Shown here: positions 35,533-43,436 of the stretch, piece after piece
How positions within the stretch are numbered: position 1 is the first letter of the stretch
How the letters are laid out: the number at the start of each line of letters is the position of its first letter
From: Bacteroidales bacterium
Lineage (GTDB): Bacteria > Bacteroidota > Bacteroidia > Bacteroidales > UBA10428
DNA: 64,000 bases
Direction: 5' to 3'
Assembly: GCA_016930375.1 (NCBI GenBank)
Contig: JAFGGU010000074.1
Coordinates: forward strand, 1 to 64,000
Position numbers and translations under genes: made by a program
The notes under the pieces: generated by a model
Database searches by the model: none
What the model saw: only the letters and a program-made list of their open reading frames with translations
Told to the model about the DNA's origin: nothing

Positions 35533-36220
35533 AACTCTCTATTAATTTAAATCCCTTCCCGTGCACGTTGATAATCTGCACCCGGGGATCCTCCTTCAGG
35601 TATTTTCTTAACTTGGCAATATAAACGTCCATACTGCGTGCATTGAAATAATTATCATCCACCCAGATGGTCTTCAATGCAAAATTCCTGTCGAGTATCA
35701 TATTCTTGTTGGCGCACAGAAGCTTTAACAGGTCCGATTCCTTTGTTGTAAGCTTATGTTCCGTATTGCCATACCGCAATAACTGTGTATTCGGGGAAAA
35801 TACATAATCACCTATCTTGTACTCCGATTGCTGAATGCCTGCTGCATCTTTCCGGGTTCTCCGAATAACTGCCTCCACCCTGAAAAGCAATTCTTCCATG
35901 CTGAAAGGTTTGCATATGTAATCATCCGCCCCGGCTTTAAATCCTTCAATGATATCTTCCTTGAGTGATTTTGCCGTCAGGAATATGATCGGGATTTCCG
36001 CATTGGTCAGGCGGATTTCCTTGGCCAGCGTATAACCGTCCTTGACGGGCATCATCACATCGAGGATACAAAGGTCGTAATGGGTTTTGATGAAGCTTTT
36101 ATAAGCTTTCTCTCCATTAATAAACCAGTCGGCGTCATAGGACTTTACAATGAGATATTCACGCAACAGCATGCCCAGATTCTCATCATCCTCAGCCAGT
36201 AAAATTTTAATCTTTTGCAT
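35531..36220 (-). CDS. rprY: OmpR-family response regulator (RprY-like)
   Basis: A 229-residue response regulator with an N-terminal receiver domain (phosphoacceptor Asp in CILDVMMPVKDGYTLA, plus conserved DDE near the start and Lys in FLTAKSLKED) and a C-terminal winged-helix DNA-binding domain (LTTKESDLLKLLCANKN, SMDVYIAKLRKYLKEDP). It overlaps the kinase gene by 14 bases, the normal arrangement for a cognate pair. Similarity to the RprX/RprY system of Bacteroides is by family and arrangement; regulated genes are not known from this sequence. Confidence 0.9.
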   Translation of the reverse strand: MQKIKILLAEDDENLGMLLREYLIVKSYDADWFINGEKAYKSFIKTHYDLCILDVMMPVKDGYTLAKEIRLTNAEIPIIFLTAKSLKEDIIEGFKAGADDYICKPFSMEELLFRVEAVIRRTRKDAAGIQQSEYKIGDYVFSPNTQLLRYGNTEHKLTTKESDLLKLLCANKNMILDRNFALKTIWVDDNYFNARSMDVYIAKLRKYLKEDPRVQIINVHGKGFKLIES

Positions 36221-37556
36221 GATTTACTGTATCATTCCAAGGTAAATAAACTCTAAAAGTACTTCCTTCATAAGGTTCGCTTTCCACTTCAACATAGCCG
36301 TGATGCTCCTCGGCAATCATCTTCACGTAACTCAGACCAAGTCCGAAGCCTTTCACCGAATGAATATTCCCGGTAGGAACCCTGTAAAACTTCTCAAATA
36401 TCCGTTTCTGATCATTGCGGTTAATACCAATTCCATTATCCTTTACCGAAATTACCAGATAATCATTCTTATTTGATGTTTCCACGTGGATTTCAGGATT
36501 CCGGTTACAATATTTGATGGCGTTATCCAACAGGTTCGACAACAGATTGGTGATATGAACCTGATCGGCCTGTATGATAAAATCCCTGGCTTTCAGCGAG
36601 GAGGTTAACTTTCCGCTGCGGCTTTTCACCTGGATGGAGAAATTCTCAACCACCCCTGAGACCATTTCGTGCATATTTACTTCACCCAATCGCAATTTCA
36701 ACCTGCCCTTATCAAAAACAGCCGTTTGCAAAACCTTTTCAACCTGGCTCCCCAGTCTCTTGCATTCCTCAGATATGATTTTTGAAATGTGCTCGGTATT
36801 TTTGATTTCCTGGGGTATGGTTTTGTCGCCCAGCATCTGTGATGCCAGTGAAATTGTTGAAATGGGGGTTTTCAATTCATGCGTCATGTTGCTCACAAAA
36901 TCACTCCTGATGTCAGACAAACGCTTTTGGCGGAACATGATAAAAACTGTAAATCCAAAACTTGCCATGATGACCAGTGTAAGGATCAGTGACGACAGGG
37001 TGAAATAACTCAGCGATTTAAAGAGAAAACTTTTCTTGTCGGGGAAATATATAACCAGGTTGTTTGAATTGGGATATTTATCATTGGGAAATAGCTGAAC
37101 CTGGTAAATTTCTTTCCCAATGGCATCAAATTTTTCTGAACTGAAGGCAATTTCTCCGTTCCACCGGACAACGGCATATTCATAGGGCAGATCAATGCCT
37201 GATTCACTGAAAACATCGTTGATCAGGGCTACGAGATCCCTGGGCGAAATCCGTTTTTCAATATCAGCCTGCACATTAAACATGCCCGCGATGACCCTGT
37301 CGATAAAAACACGCCGGTTTTTCAGCCACAAATCCGCTGTATCCGGTGTGCCATCCATTTTCTTAACAATGACTTTCGCAGCTTCATGATGATCAACCTG
37401 CGAAGATATATCATACATCGACCTGATTACCAGCTGCTCAAATTGCTGGGAATTAACCTGTATGGCATTCTTGATCCAATAAGCCTGAACAAGAATCAGG
37501 GAAGCCATGGCCAACCCAATAAAAACTGTGACAAACCATATCCACTTTCTGCTCAT
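36207..37556 (-). CDS. rprX: Membrane sensor histidine kinase (RprX-like)
   Basis: A 449-residue sensor kinase with two transmembrane helices (WIWFVTVFIGLAMASLILV near the N-terminus and SSLILTLVIMASFGFTVFIM near residue 195) enclosing a periplasmic domain of about 160 residues. HisKA has the phosphoacceptor His in SNMTHELKTPIS; the ATPase domain has NLLDNAIKYC, VKDNGIGI and GFGLGLSYVK. The start could be the GTG at 37562, but the ATG at 37556 gives a better signal-anchor (SRKWIWFV). It partners the response regulator downstream. Confidence 0.9.
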   Translation of the reverse strand: MSRKWIWFVTVFIGLAMASLILVQAYWIKNAIQVNSQQFEQLVIRSMYDISSQVDHHEAAKVIVKKMDGTPDTADLWLKNRRVFIDRVIAGMFNVQADIEKRISPRDLVALINDVFSESGIDLPYEYAVVRWNGEIAFSSEKFDAIGKEIYQVQLFPNDKYPNSNNLVIYFPDKKSFLFKSLSYFTLSSLILTLVIMASFGFTVFIMFRQKRLSDIRSDFVSNMTHELKTPISTISLASQMLGDKTIPQEIKNTEHISKIISEECKRLGSQVEKVLQTAVFDKGRLKLRLGEVNMHEMVSGVVENFSIQVKSRSGKLTSSLKARDFIIQADQVHITNLLSNLLDNAIKYCNRNPEIHVETSNKNDYLVISVKDNGIGINRNDQKRIFEKFYRVPTGNIHSVKGFGLGLSYVKMIAEEHHGYVEVESEPYEGSTFRVYLPWNDTVNHAKD

Positions 37557-37561
37557 GACCA

Positions 37562-37569
37562 CAAAGATA
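37562..37569 (-). promoter_or_regulatory. Candidate -7 element (TATCTTTG) for rprXY
   Basis: On the minus strand TATCTTTG matches TAnnTTTG exactly. It ends about 5 bases before the ATG at 37556, which would give a leaderless or nearly leaderless mRNA. No clear -33 TTG at 19-22 bases, so tentative. Confidence 0.3.
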
Positions 37570-37758
37570 CTTGTATATCACTTTGTACGTGAGCTTTTAA
37601 CAATCTTTAACAGTTCTTGGTTTTTGTTAACCAATACTATACTTAACTTAGTGCTGGCAAACAATTAAGATTAAAATAGACAGTGTTTTCTTCCCCGAAA
37701 ATGTTGTTTTGGTTTTGGTAAGTTTGGTTAAGGTTAATTGGTAGGGTTAGGGTTTAAT

Positions 37759-37790
37759 AAAAGGGCGGCAAACCGCCCTTTTATTATTTT
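37759..37790 (+). terminator. Orphan intrinsic terminator in the rprX-tonB intergenic region
   Basis: Perfect 10-bp arms AAAAGGGCGG (37759-37768) and CCGCCCTTTT (37773-37782) with loop CAAA, followed by ATTATTTTG. It lies between two divergent genes, so no annotated gene ends here. It could end a small RNA or attenuate the tonB leader. Confidence 0.8.
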
Positions 37791-37848
37791 GTTTACTTTT
37801 ACGCGTTTAATTCGTAAAGATGATAGACGGAGGATAGCAGAACAACCC

Positions 37849-38658
37849 ATGAAGTGGATCTCCAAGGATACAATTGATGACATACTGTTTGAGAACAGGA
37901 ACAAGGAATATGGTTCTTACTGGTTAAGGAAAAGGTATTATATACGACTTGCCTCAGGTTTTATCATCTCCCTGTCCCTGGTACTTTTATTAACTTTTGG
38001 CTATTTCTGGTACCTGAACAGCGCGGGGGATGAAACGGTGTATCTTTATCCTTCTGCAGGTCCCAACCTGAAAAGCACGCAGGGCTCTCTGATGAATGAA
38101 GAGCAACTGAAAGCATACCTTGATGCTGCATCATCATCATCCGATCAAAAGAAGGATATGGAACAATTACACAAATTGGATCCATTGTTGAATTTTCAGG
38201 TTGCAGAAAATCCGACTTCTGACTCGTTTAAGCCGTTGACCGAGGAAATTCAACCTGAACCTGATTTTGGCACAGGATTGGGAACCACGGACGACAGTAC
38301 TGTTTTTGGCGGTTTCCTGCTGGGAAATGGAGAAGGGGGAGGTTCAGGAAGCGATCTCGACCGGTTTCCGGTATTCCCGGGAGGTCTCGAAGCTGTTCGC
38401 AGGTACATTGAATTGAATGTTAAATATCCTACACAAGCCATCAAGCAAAAAATATACGGCGTTGTATTAATCAGTTTTGATGTGAATAAATTGGGCGCAG
38501 TTGATAATATTAAAGTTGAACGAAGCGTTAATCCTATGATTGATGCGGAAGCCATCCGGGCGATTCAGAGCATGCCCCGCTGGAAACCGGGGATGCGGCA
38601 TGGAAGGCCTGTTATCGTCAAATTTGTTATTCCGATTAATTTTATGCCGCTAAGTTGA
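37849..38658 (+). CDS. tonB: TonB-family energy transducer
   Basis: A 269-residue protein with a cytoplasmic N-terminus, one transmembrane helix (about 34-54, IISLSLVLLLTFGYFWYL), a periplasmic spacer and a C-terminal TonB domain (about 175-269: YIELNVKYPTQAIKQKIYG, VLISFDVNKLGAVDNI, AIRAIQSMPRWKPG, VKFVIPINF). It links proton-motive force captured by ExbB/ExbD, encoded just downstream, to outer-membrane transporters such as the SusC proteins here. The frame extends upstream to 37738, but that part overlaps the terminator hairpin; the ATG at 37849 gives KWISKDTIDDILFENRN, a usual N-terminus in this family. Confidence 0.92.
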   Translation: MKWISKDTIDDILFENRNKEYGSYWLRKRYYIRLASGFIISLSLVLLLTFGYFWYLNSAGDETVYLYPSAGPNLKSTQGSLMNEEQLKAYLDAASSSSDQKKDMEQLHKLDPLLNFQVAENPTSDSFKPLTEEIQPEPDFGTGLGTTDDSTVFGGFLLGNGEGGGSGSDLDRFPVFPGGLEAVRRYIELNVKYPTQAIKQKIYGVVLISFDVNKLGAVDNIKVERSVNPMIDAEAIRAIQSMPRWKPGMRHGRPVIVKFVIPINFMPLS

Positions 38659-38687
38659 ATGTTAAGAACAGAATTCCTATATTTTTG
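38655..38687 (+). promoter_or_regulatory. Candidate promoter for exbB-exbD
   Basis: TTG at 38655-38657 and TATTTTTG at 38680-38687 (exact match to TAnnTTTG) with a 22-base spacer, slightly longer than the usual 19-21. It would start transcription near 38693, about 45 bases before the exbB ATG, allowing expression apart from tonB. Confidence 0.35.
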
Positions 38688-38738
38688 TACCTTTTTTTGG
38701 AAATCTTACGTTAAATCCTTGAATCGAATAATAATTCT

Positions 38739-39428
38739 ATGATTACTACCATTCTTCTCTTGGCTCAGTCCGCAGGCTCCGAATATACCATGCAAATGAC
38801 CGAAACCACAAGCTCCGGTCAGATCTCATTCCTGACTCTTTTTTTGAAAGGCGGGTATATCCTTTTCCCCATTGTGCTGTTATCTTTTGTTTCCGTTTAC
38901 CTGATTATTAAAAAATACCTGGATATCCAAAAAAGCATGGGCATCGATCCTGGTTATGTAGCCCATTTTAACAACCTCCTGAAAAATGGGGACATGAAAG
39001 CGGCAGCAAATCATCTCAATCAGGATAGCTCCTCCTATTCCAGCATTTTCAGGCATGTGTTGGGGAAAGTAGGCAAATCCAACGAGGAAATTGAAAACAC
39101 TATTGAAACCGCAACCAACATCGAAGTTGCCCGGGTGAGCAAACACCTTGGCTATCTAGGCCTTATCGCCGGTATTGCGCCCATGCTGGGGTTTATCGGG
39201 ACCATTTCCGGTATTATAAAAATATTTTACAACATTTCATTGACCGATAATATCAGTATCGGTATCATTTCAGGGGGATTGTATGAAAAAATGATCTCCA
39301 GCGGAAGCGGACTGATTGTAGGTATCATTGCATTCACCGGCTATCATATGCTGAGCATGAGAATTGACCGTTTCATCTCCAGGGTGGAGGAAGAAGCTTT
39401 TGAATTTATGAATATTGTCAGCAGGTAA
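38739..39428 (+). CDS. exbB: ExbB/TolQ/MotA-family proton channel protein
   Basis: A 229-residue inner-membrane protein with three transmembrane segments (LKGGYILFPIVLLSFVSVYLI, LGYLGLIAGIAPMLGFIGTI and SGSGLIVGIIAFTGYHML). The conserved proton-channel region is GLIAGIAPMLGFIGTISGII. With ExbD it forms the motor that powers TonB. It is followed after 3 bases by exbD. An unusual feature is the extra N-terminal hydrophobic stretch ITTILLLAQ, a possible cleaved signal also seen in other Bacteroidota ExbB proteins. Confidence 0.93.
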   Translation: MITTILLLAQSAGSEYTMQMTETTSSGQISFLTLFLKGGYILFPIVLLSFVSVYLIIKKYLDIQKSMGIDPGYVAHFNNLLKNGDMKAAANHLNQDSSSYSSIFRHVLGKVGKSNEEIENTIETATNIEVARVSKHLGYLGLIAGIAPMLGFIGTISGIIKIFYNISLTDNISIGIISGGLYEKMISSGSGLIVGIIAFTGYHMLSMRIDRFISRVEEEAFEFMNIVSR

Positions 39429-39431
39429 CCC

Positions 39432-39833
39432 ATGAAGATCAAGCGAAGGCACGAATTCAAACCGGAGGTTGCCACGGCATCGCTGAATGACATCATGTTC
39501 TTCCTGCTGCTGTTTTTCCTCATCGTTTCAACATTTGCAAATCCGCATGTAATCAGGCTCTTTTTGCCCAAGGCCAATTCAAGCCAGACCATTGCGAAAA
39601 AGCAAATGACGCTATCCATTACAAAGAAGAGACTGTATTACCTCGATGAAAAACCCATCCTTTACCAGGATCTGGAATCGGAGCTGACTTCGGTCAAGTC
39701 ATCACTTCCTGATGTGACTATCGTTGTGCGGGCCGATGCATCGCTCACCATCCAGGACCTGGTGGATGTGCTGCAGGTTGGAAGTAATCTGGATATTAAG
39801 ATGATATTGGCTACAGAAAAGAAAGGAAACTAG
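39432..39833 (+). CDS. exbD: ExbD/TolR-family biopolymer transporter
   Basis: A 133-residue protein with a short basic N-terminus (KIKRRHEFKPEVATASLND), one transmembrane helix (IMFFLLLFFLIVSTF) that carries the conserved Asp at its start (ASLNDIMFF), and a periplasmic ExbD domain ending in TIQDLVDVLQVGSNLDIKMI. It works with the ExbB upstream. Only one exbD is present here, whereas many Bacteroidota loci carry two. The 3' end overlaps the convergent gene by 4 bases. Confidence 0.93.
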   Translation: MKIKRRHEFKPEVATASLNDIMFFLLLFFLIVSTFANPHVIRLFLPKANSSQTIAKKQMTLSITKKRLYYLDEKPILYQDLESELTSVKSSLPDVTIVVRADASLTIQDLVDVLQVGSNLDIKMILATEKKGN

Positions 39834-40282
39834 AATCCGGCATCCAGTATCTGATTTATCCCCTTCAATTTTTCCGGGTGCAATAAAAAGGTCGCTGAAA
39901 TAACCTTCACATCTTTTAACTTGCTCCTGAATTCTCTTACTTCGGCTTCAGTAATTTCACCAGTAATATGGACCAGGAAATCAATATTCTTGATTTCCTG
40001 GAATAAAAATCCGTCCGGGCACCGGTTCGAAATCAGATGATAGGTCATGTACCGGCTGTCATCGATGAAGGTAAACCTGCTGAATTCCAGATCTGTCTTT
40101 AACTTTTGATGGTGAATAACCAGGTTGCCTGTTTTTACAAAATTCCATTTCAGCTGGTTATTGATGGCCCATACCAGCCGGTAATCGTTCTCATGGCATG
40201 AAATACCCATCAGCCTGAAACGGATGCCATTATCCACCTTGAGTTTGAGGGTTTGCTTTCTGGAAGGAGGTATTGATTTCAT
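39830..40282 (-). CDS. IPExxxVDY-family protein
   Basis: A 150-residue cytoplasmic protein of a family restricted to Bacteroidota and typically located next to rnc, as here. It shows the expected N-terminal KVDNGIRFRLMGISCHENDYRLVW around FRLMGISCHENDYRLVWAIN, the middle RFTFIDDSRYMTYHLISNR and a conserved C-terminal VISATFLLHPEKLKGINQIL. The name-giving IPE...VDY motif appears near the C-terminal and middle regions only in altered form. The start at 40282 matches the family; the frame extends to 40312. Function unknown. Confidence 0.75.
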   Translation of the reverse strand: MKSIPPSRKQTLKLKVDNGIRFRLMGISCHENDYRLVWAINNQLKWNFVKTGNLVIHHQKLKTDLEFSRFTFIDDSRYMTYHLISNRCPDGFLFQEIKNIDFLVHITGEITEAEVREFRSKLKDVKVISATFLLHPEKLKGINQILDAGF

Positions 40283-40320
40283 AGCAAGATCAATTACCGG
40301 ATAAAAGTACAAAAAAAGAA

Positions 40321-41046
40321 CTACCCTTCAATGATCTGCAGCGCCTGCCTGGCGGCATTCTGTTCCGATTCCTTTTTCGAATTTCCACTCCCCCTGCCCA
40401 CAATATCATCCACGATGATCAGATGGGTAATAAACACGGGTGAATTGCTTTGATCATCCATCTCTTCGAAACTGGTAAAATTAATGGCCTTCCTGTTTTT
40501 CTGCCCCCATTCAATGATCCTGCTCTTGAAATCCGTTTCGGTTTCAAGCAAACGGTTTATATTGATGTGGCATTGGATGATCCTTTCCAGTACAATTTTT
40601 TTGGTCCGTTCATAGCCCTTATCCAGGTACAGCGCCCCGATCAAAGCTTCCAGCGCATCACCATAAACCGATTTGTGATTATCCTTAGACATTTTGGATA
40701 TGATCATATCGCCAATGCCCAGCTTAATGGCCATATGATTCAGGTTGTCACGGTTGACTATTTTGGAACGTGTTTGTGTAAGAAATCCTTCTTCCTTATC
40801 GGGAAATTTCAGGAAAAGATATTCCGCTACCATAGAATCCAGGATGGCATCACCCAGGTATTCCAGGCGCTCATTGTTAACCTTGATATCGTTGAAGACA
40901 AAATGGGATGCCGACTTGTGAACAAAGGCAAGCTGATACAGTTTGAAATTCCTGGGTCGGAATCCGAGTATCCGTTTAATTTGCCTGGTAAAACTCTTAT
41001 CCGGGGTAAACAGGTACTTTTCAGATCGGATAATTGATTTAATCAC
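40321..41046 (-). CDS. rnc: Ribonuclease III
   Basis: A 241-residue double-stranded-RNA endonuclease that processes rRNA and mRNA. The catalytic signature is NNERLEYLGDAILDSMVAEY, with GDALEALIGALYLDKGYE providing the second acidic cluster. The C-terminal dsRNA-binding domain (about 170-241) has IIEWGQKNRKAINF and the KKESEQNAARQALQII helix. It has an N-terminal extension of about 20 residues (SIIRSEKYLFTPDKSFTRQI), common in Bacteroidota. It follows fabF with 4 bases between. Confidence 0.95.
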   Translation of the reverse strand: MIKSIIRSEKYLFTPDKSFTRQIKRILGFRPRNFKLYQLAFVHKSASHFVFNDIKVNNERLEYLGDAILDSMVAEYLFLKFPDKEEGFLTQTRSKIVNRDNLNHMAIKLGIGDMIISKMSKDNHKSVYGDALEALIGALYLDKGYERTKKIVLERIIQCHININRLLETETDFKSRIIEWGQKNRKAINFTSFEEMDDQSNSPVFITHLIIVDDIVGRGSGNSKKESEQNAARQALQIIEG

Positions 41047-41050
41047 ACTG

Positions 41051-42304
41051 TTAGGATGGGAATTTTCTGAAAATTACCGATGTATTGTGACCGCCAAAAC
41101 CAAATGTATTGCTCATGGCTGCATTTACAGTCCGCTTTTGTGCCTTATTGATAGTCAGATTGAGTTTCTGGTCAATTTCTTCATCAGGCACCGAGAAGTT
41201 TATCGTGGGCGGTACGATATCATATTTGGTAGCCAGAATGGCTGCAATGGCTTCAATAGCTCCCGCTGCCCCCAGAAGGTGACCGGTCATCGACTTGGTG
41301 CCGCTGATGTTCAGTTTGTAGGCATGTTCACCAAAAACACTTTTAATCGCTATGGTTTCAGAAATGTCCCCACGGGGAGTGGCAGTACCATGAACGTTGA
41401 TATAATCAATCTCTTCGGGCTTCATGTTGGCGTCCTCGAGCGCATTCAGCATAACCAGCCTGGCGCCATGGCCATCAGGATGAGGAGCAGTAAGATGGTG
41501 AGCATCTGCAGAAAGACCACCCCCCACCAGTTCGGCATAAACAACGGCACCCCTTTTGATAGCATGCTCATATTCCTCGATCACAAGTGCACCACCGCCA
41601 TCACCCATAACAAAACCATCCCGGGTTTTATCAAAGGGTCTGGAAGCTGTTTTGTATTCTGGATTATTGGTCGACATGGCATGCATGGCATTGAAACCTC
41701 CAATGCCGGGCTCACAGATCCCGGCTTCAGAACCACCGGTTACGAAAACATCCGCTTTCCCCAACCGGATCAGGTTATAGGCATCGATAATGGCGTTTGT
41801 GGCAGTTGCACAGGCCGATACGGTAGCGTAATTGGGACCGCGAAAACCGTATTTAATAGATATTTGCCCGGCAGCAATATCGGTGATCATTTTAGGAATA
41901 AAAAAGGGATTGAACCGGGGTATTGAATTCCCCTTGAAATACTCCCCCACTTCATTTAAAAATGTATTGAATCCGCCAATACCTGAACCGAAGATCACCC
42001 CTACCCTGTCTTTGTTAACGGTTTCAAGGTTCAGCCCCGAGTCTTTCACGGCTTCATCAGATGCAACCAGGGCATAAATGGTGAAAAGATCCAGTTTCCT
42101 GACCTCCTTACGGTCGAAGTAATCTTCGGGATTGAAGTTTTTGACTTCACAGGCGAATTTGGTCTTAAAATTTTCGGTGTTAAAACGAGTAATCAGATTG
42201 GCCCCGCTGATACCTTGAACTAAACTATCCCAATAATCTTTTACATTATTGCCCAGGGGGGTTACCGCGCCAAGACCGGTAACTACTACTCGCTTCAACT
42301 CCAT
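41051..42304 (-). CDS. fabF: Beta-ketoacyl-ACP synthase II
   Basis: A 417-residue condensing enzyme of fatty-acid elongation. The active-site cysteine lies in YATVSACATATNAIIDAYN, and the two histidines in NVHGTATPRGD and KSMTGHLLGAAGAIEAI. The N-terminus RVVVTGLGAVTPLGNNVKDY and C-terminus MSNTFGFGGHNTSVIF are typical. It uses acyl-ACP and malonyl-ACP carried by the acyl carrier protein encoded 27 bases upstream. The acpP-fabF-rnc order is a standard cluster. Confidence 0.97.
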   Translation of the reverse strand: MELKRVVVTGLGAVTPLGNNVKDYWDSLVQGISGANLITRFNTENFKTKFACEVKNFNPEDYFDRKEVRKLDLFTIYALVASDEAVKDSGLNLETVNKDRVGVIFGSGIGGFNTFLNEVGEYFKGNSIPRFNPFFIPKMITDIAAGQISIKYGFRGPNYATVSACATATNAIIDAYNLIRLGKADVFVTGGSEAGICEPGIGGFNAMHAMSTNNPEYKTASRPFDKTRDGFVMGDGGGALVIEEYEHAIKRGAVVYAELVGGGLSADAHHLTAPHPDGHGARLVMLNALEDANMKPEEIDYINVHGTATPRGDISETIAIKSVFGEHAYKLNISGTKSMTGHLLGAAGAIEAIAAILATKYDIVPPTINFSVPDEEIDQKLNLTINKAQKRTVNAAMSNTFGFGGHNTSVIFRKFPS

Positions 42305-42331
42305 AAATGACAGTTTTTGTAAATAGCTGAT

Positions 42332-42571
42332 TTACTTCTTTACGTTCTCATCAATGTACTTGATTGCGTCGCCAACGGTGGAGATGTTTTCAGCAGCATC
42401 ATCGGGGATTCCGATGTTGAATTCTTTTTCAAATTCCATGATCAGCTCAACAGTATCCAAAGAATCTGCACCCAAATCATTGGTGAAACTAGCTTCAGGG
42501 GTAACTTCGCTTTCGTCTACACCTAATTTGTCTACAATGATGGCTTTTACTCTTGATGCAATGTCTGACAT
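42332..42571 (-). CDS. acpP: Acyl carrier protein
   Basis: A 79-residue acidic four-helix protein that carries acyl chains on phosphopantetheine. The attachment serine is Ser37 in [18 protein letters not shown]. Length and charge pattern are normal. It is the first gene of the acpP-fabF-rnc operon and diverges from purN, with a 163-base AT-rich gap that must contain both promoters. Confidence 0.97.
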   Translation of the reverse strand: MSDIASRVKAIIVDKLGVDESEVTPEASFTNDLGADSLDTVELIMEFEKEFNIGIPDDAAENISTVGDAIKYIDENVKK

Positions 42572-42734
42572 AATACCAAGTTTTAATTATTACTTAAAAT
42601 TTCAAAAAATGTGCTGCAAAGAAAATGCAATAATAAGGAAAAAACAAACAAAATTTTATTTTTCTTTGGCTTTTGGCTATTTATTCGCCAATTTGCAATT
42701 ATATTTCATTGATAAATAATAATTTAAAGTAAGG

Positions 42735-43343
42735 ATGGCCCAGATTGCACTATTTGCTTCGGGATCAGGCACCAACGCCGAGAATATTATCAGGTATTTT
42801 CAAAATGAGCCACAGATAAGGATCTCCTGCATCTGCACCAACCGTCCGGATGCCTACGTTATCACCCGTGCTCAACAGCATGGTATACCCGTTCTTATCT
42901 TTTCCAGGACTGATTTTTACCAGACCGGCGTTGTGCATAACTACCTGATTGAGAATAAAATCGAATGGATCATCCTGGCGGGATTTCTTTGGCTCGTTCC
43001 GACCTACCTTATTGATGGCTTTCCCAACCGCATTATCAACATTCACCCGGCCCTGTTGCCGAAATATGGCGGAAAAGGCATGTACGGCCACCATGTACAT
43101 CAGGCCGTGATTGATAATCATGAAGCTTTATCAGGTATTACAATCCATTATGTAAACCACGAATATGACCGGGGAAACATAATTTTCCAGGCCACCTGTC
43201 CGGTTGAACCCGGAGACACCCCTGACACGCTGGCGGCCAGGGTGCATGAGCTGGAGTATGCATATTTCCCTAAGATCATTGAACAGGAAGTGTTAAAAGG
43301 GACAAGGGACAAAGGACAAGGGAAAAGTAAGAAGCAGCAGTAG
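42735..43343 (+). CDS. purN: Phosphoribosylglycinamide formyltransferase (GART)
   Basis: A 202-residue enzyme that adds the first formyl group in purine synthesis from 10-formyl-THF. Motifs are IALFASGSGTNAENII (phosphate binding), LAGFLWLVP, the catalytic NIHPALLPKYGGKG segment and SGITIHYVNHEYDRGNII with the conserved His and Asp. The normal enzyme ends near HELEYAYFPKIIEQEVL; the last about 15 residues (KGTRDKGQGKSKKQQ) are encoded by a heptamer repeat array and are not part of the fold. The array may have replaced the original stop codon. Confidence 0.94.
   Translation: MAQIALFASGSGTNAENIIRYFQNEPQIRISCICTNRPDAYVITRAQQHGIPVLIFSRTDFYQTGVVHNYLIENKIEWIILAGFLWLVPTYLIDGFPNRIINIHPALLPKYGGKGMYGHHVHQAVIDNHEALSGITIHYVNHEYDRGNIIFQATCPVEPGDTPDTLAARVHELEYAYFPKIIEQEVLKGTRDKGQGKSKKQQ
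43297..43324. repeat. Four heptamer tandem repeats inside the 3' end of purN
   Basis: Units AAGGGAC twice, then AAAGGAC and AAGGGAA, in 7-bp register. They encode the KGTRDKGQGK tail of PurN. Confidence 0.85.
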
Positions 43344-43367
43344 CAGCGGCAGTTTATTGTCATGCAG

Positions 43368-43390
43368 TCATGCTGAGCGAAGTCGAAGCA
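43368..43390. repeat. Dispersed-repeat-like word GCTGAGCGAAGTCGAAGC
   Basis: A 23-bp stretch containing GCTGAGCGAAGTCGAAGC, with internal near-repetition (GCGAAG, TCGAAG), situated between two heptamer arrays. From memory the same word is widespread in intergenic regions of Bacteroidota assemblies; I cannot verify this here. Confidence 0.5.
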
Positions 43391-43394
43391 CAAT

Positions 43395-43436
43395 CTACAA
43401 CCTACAACTTACAACCTATAACTTACAACCTACAAC
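43395..43436. repeat. Six heptamer tandem repeats flush with the TatD-like start codon
   Basis: Six 7-bp units alternating CTACAAC and TTACAAC with one CTATAAC. The array ends at 43436 and the TTG start codon begins at 43437. The word is a shifted form of ACAACCT at 9123-9157. Confidence 0.92.

Noticed and set aside
37738-37848. N-terminal extension of TonB up to 37738
   Set aside because: The extension would be encoded across the terminator hairpin and is followed by a normal TonB N-terminus at 37849.
40943-41926. Open frame of 327 codons on the plus strand opposite fabF and rnc
   Set aside because: It lies entirely antisense to two clear housekeeping genes, has no recognisable domain, and its composition is what the complement of fabF would give.
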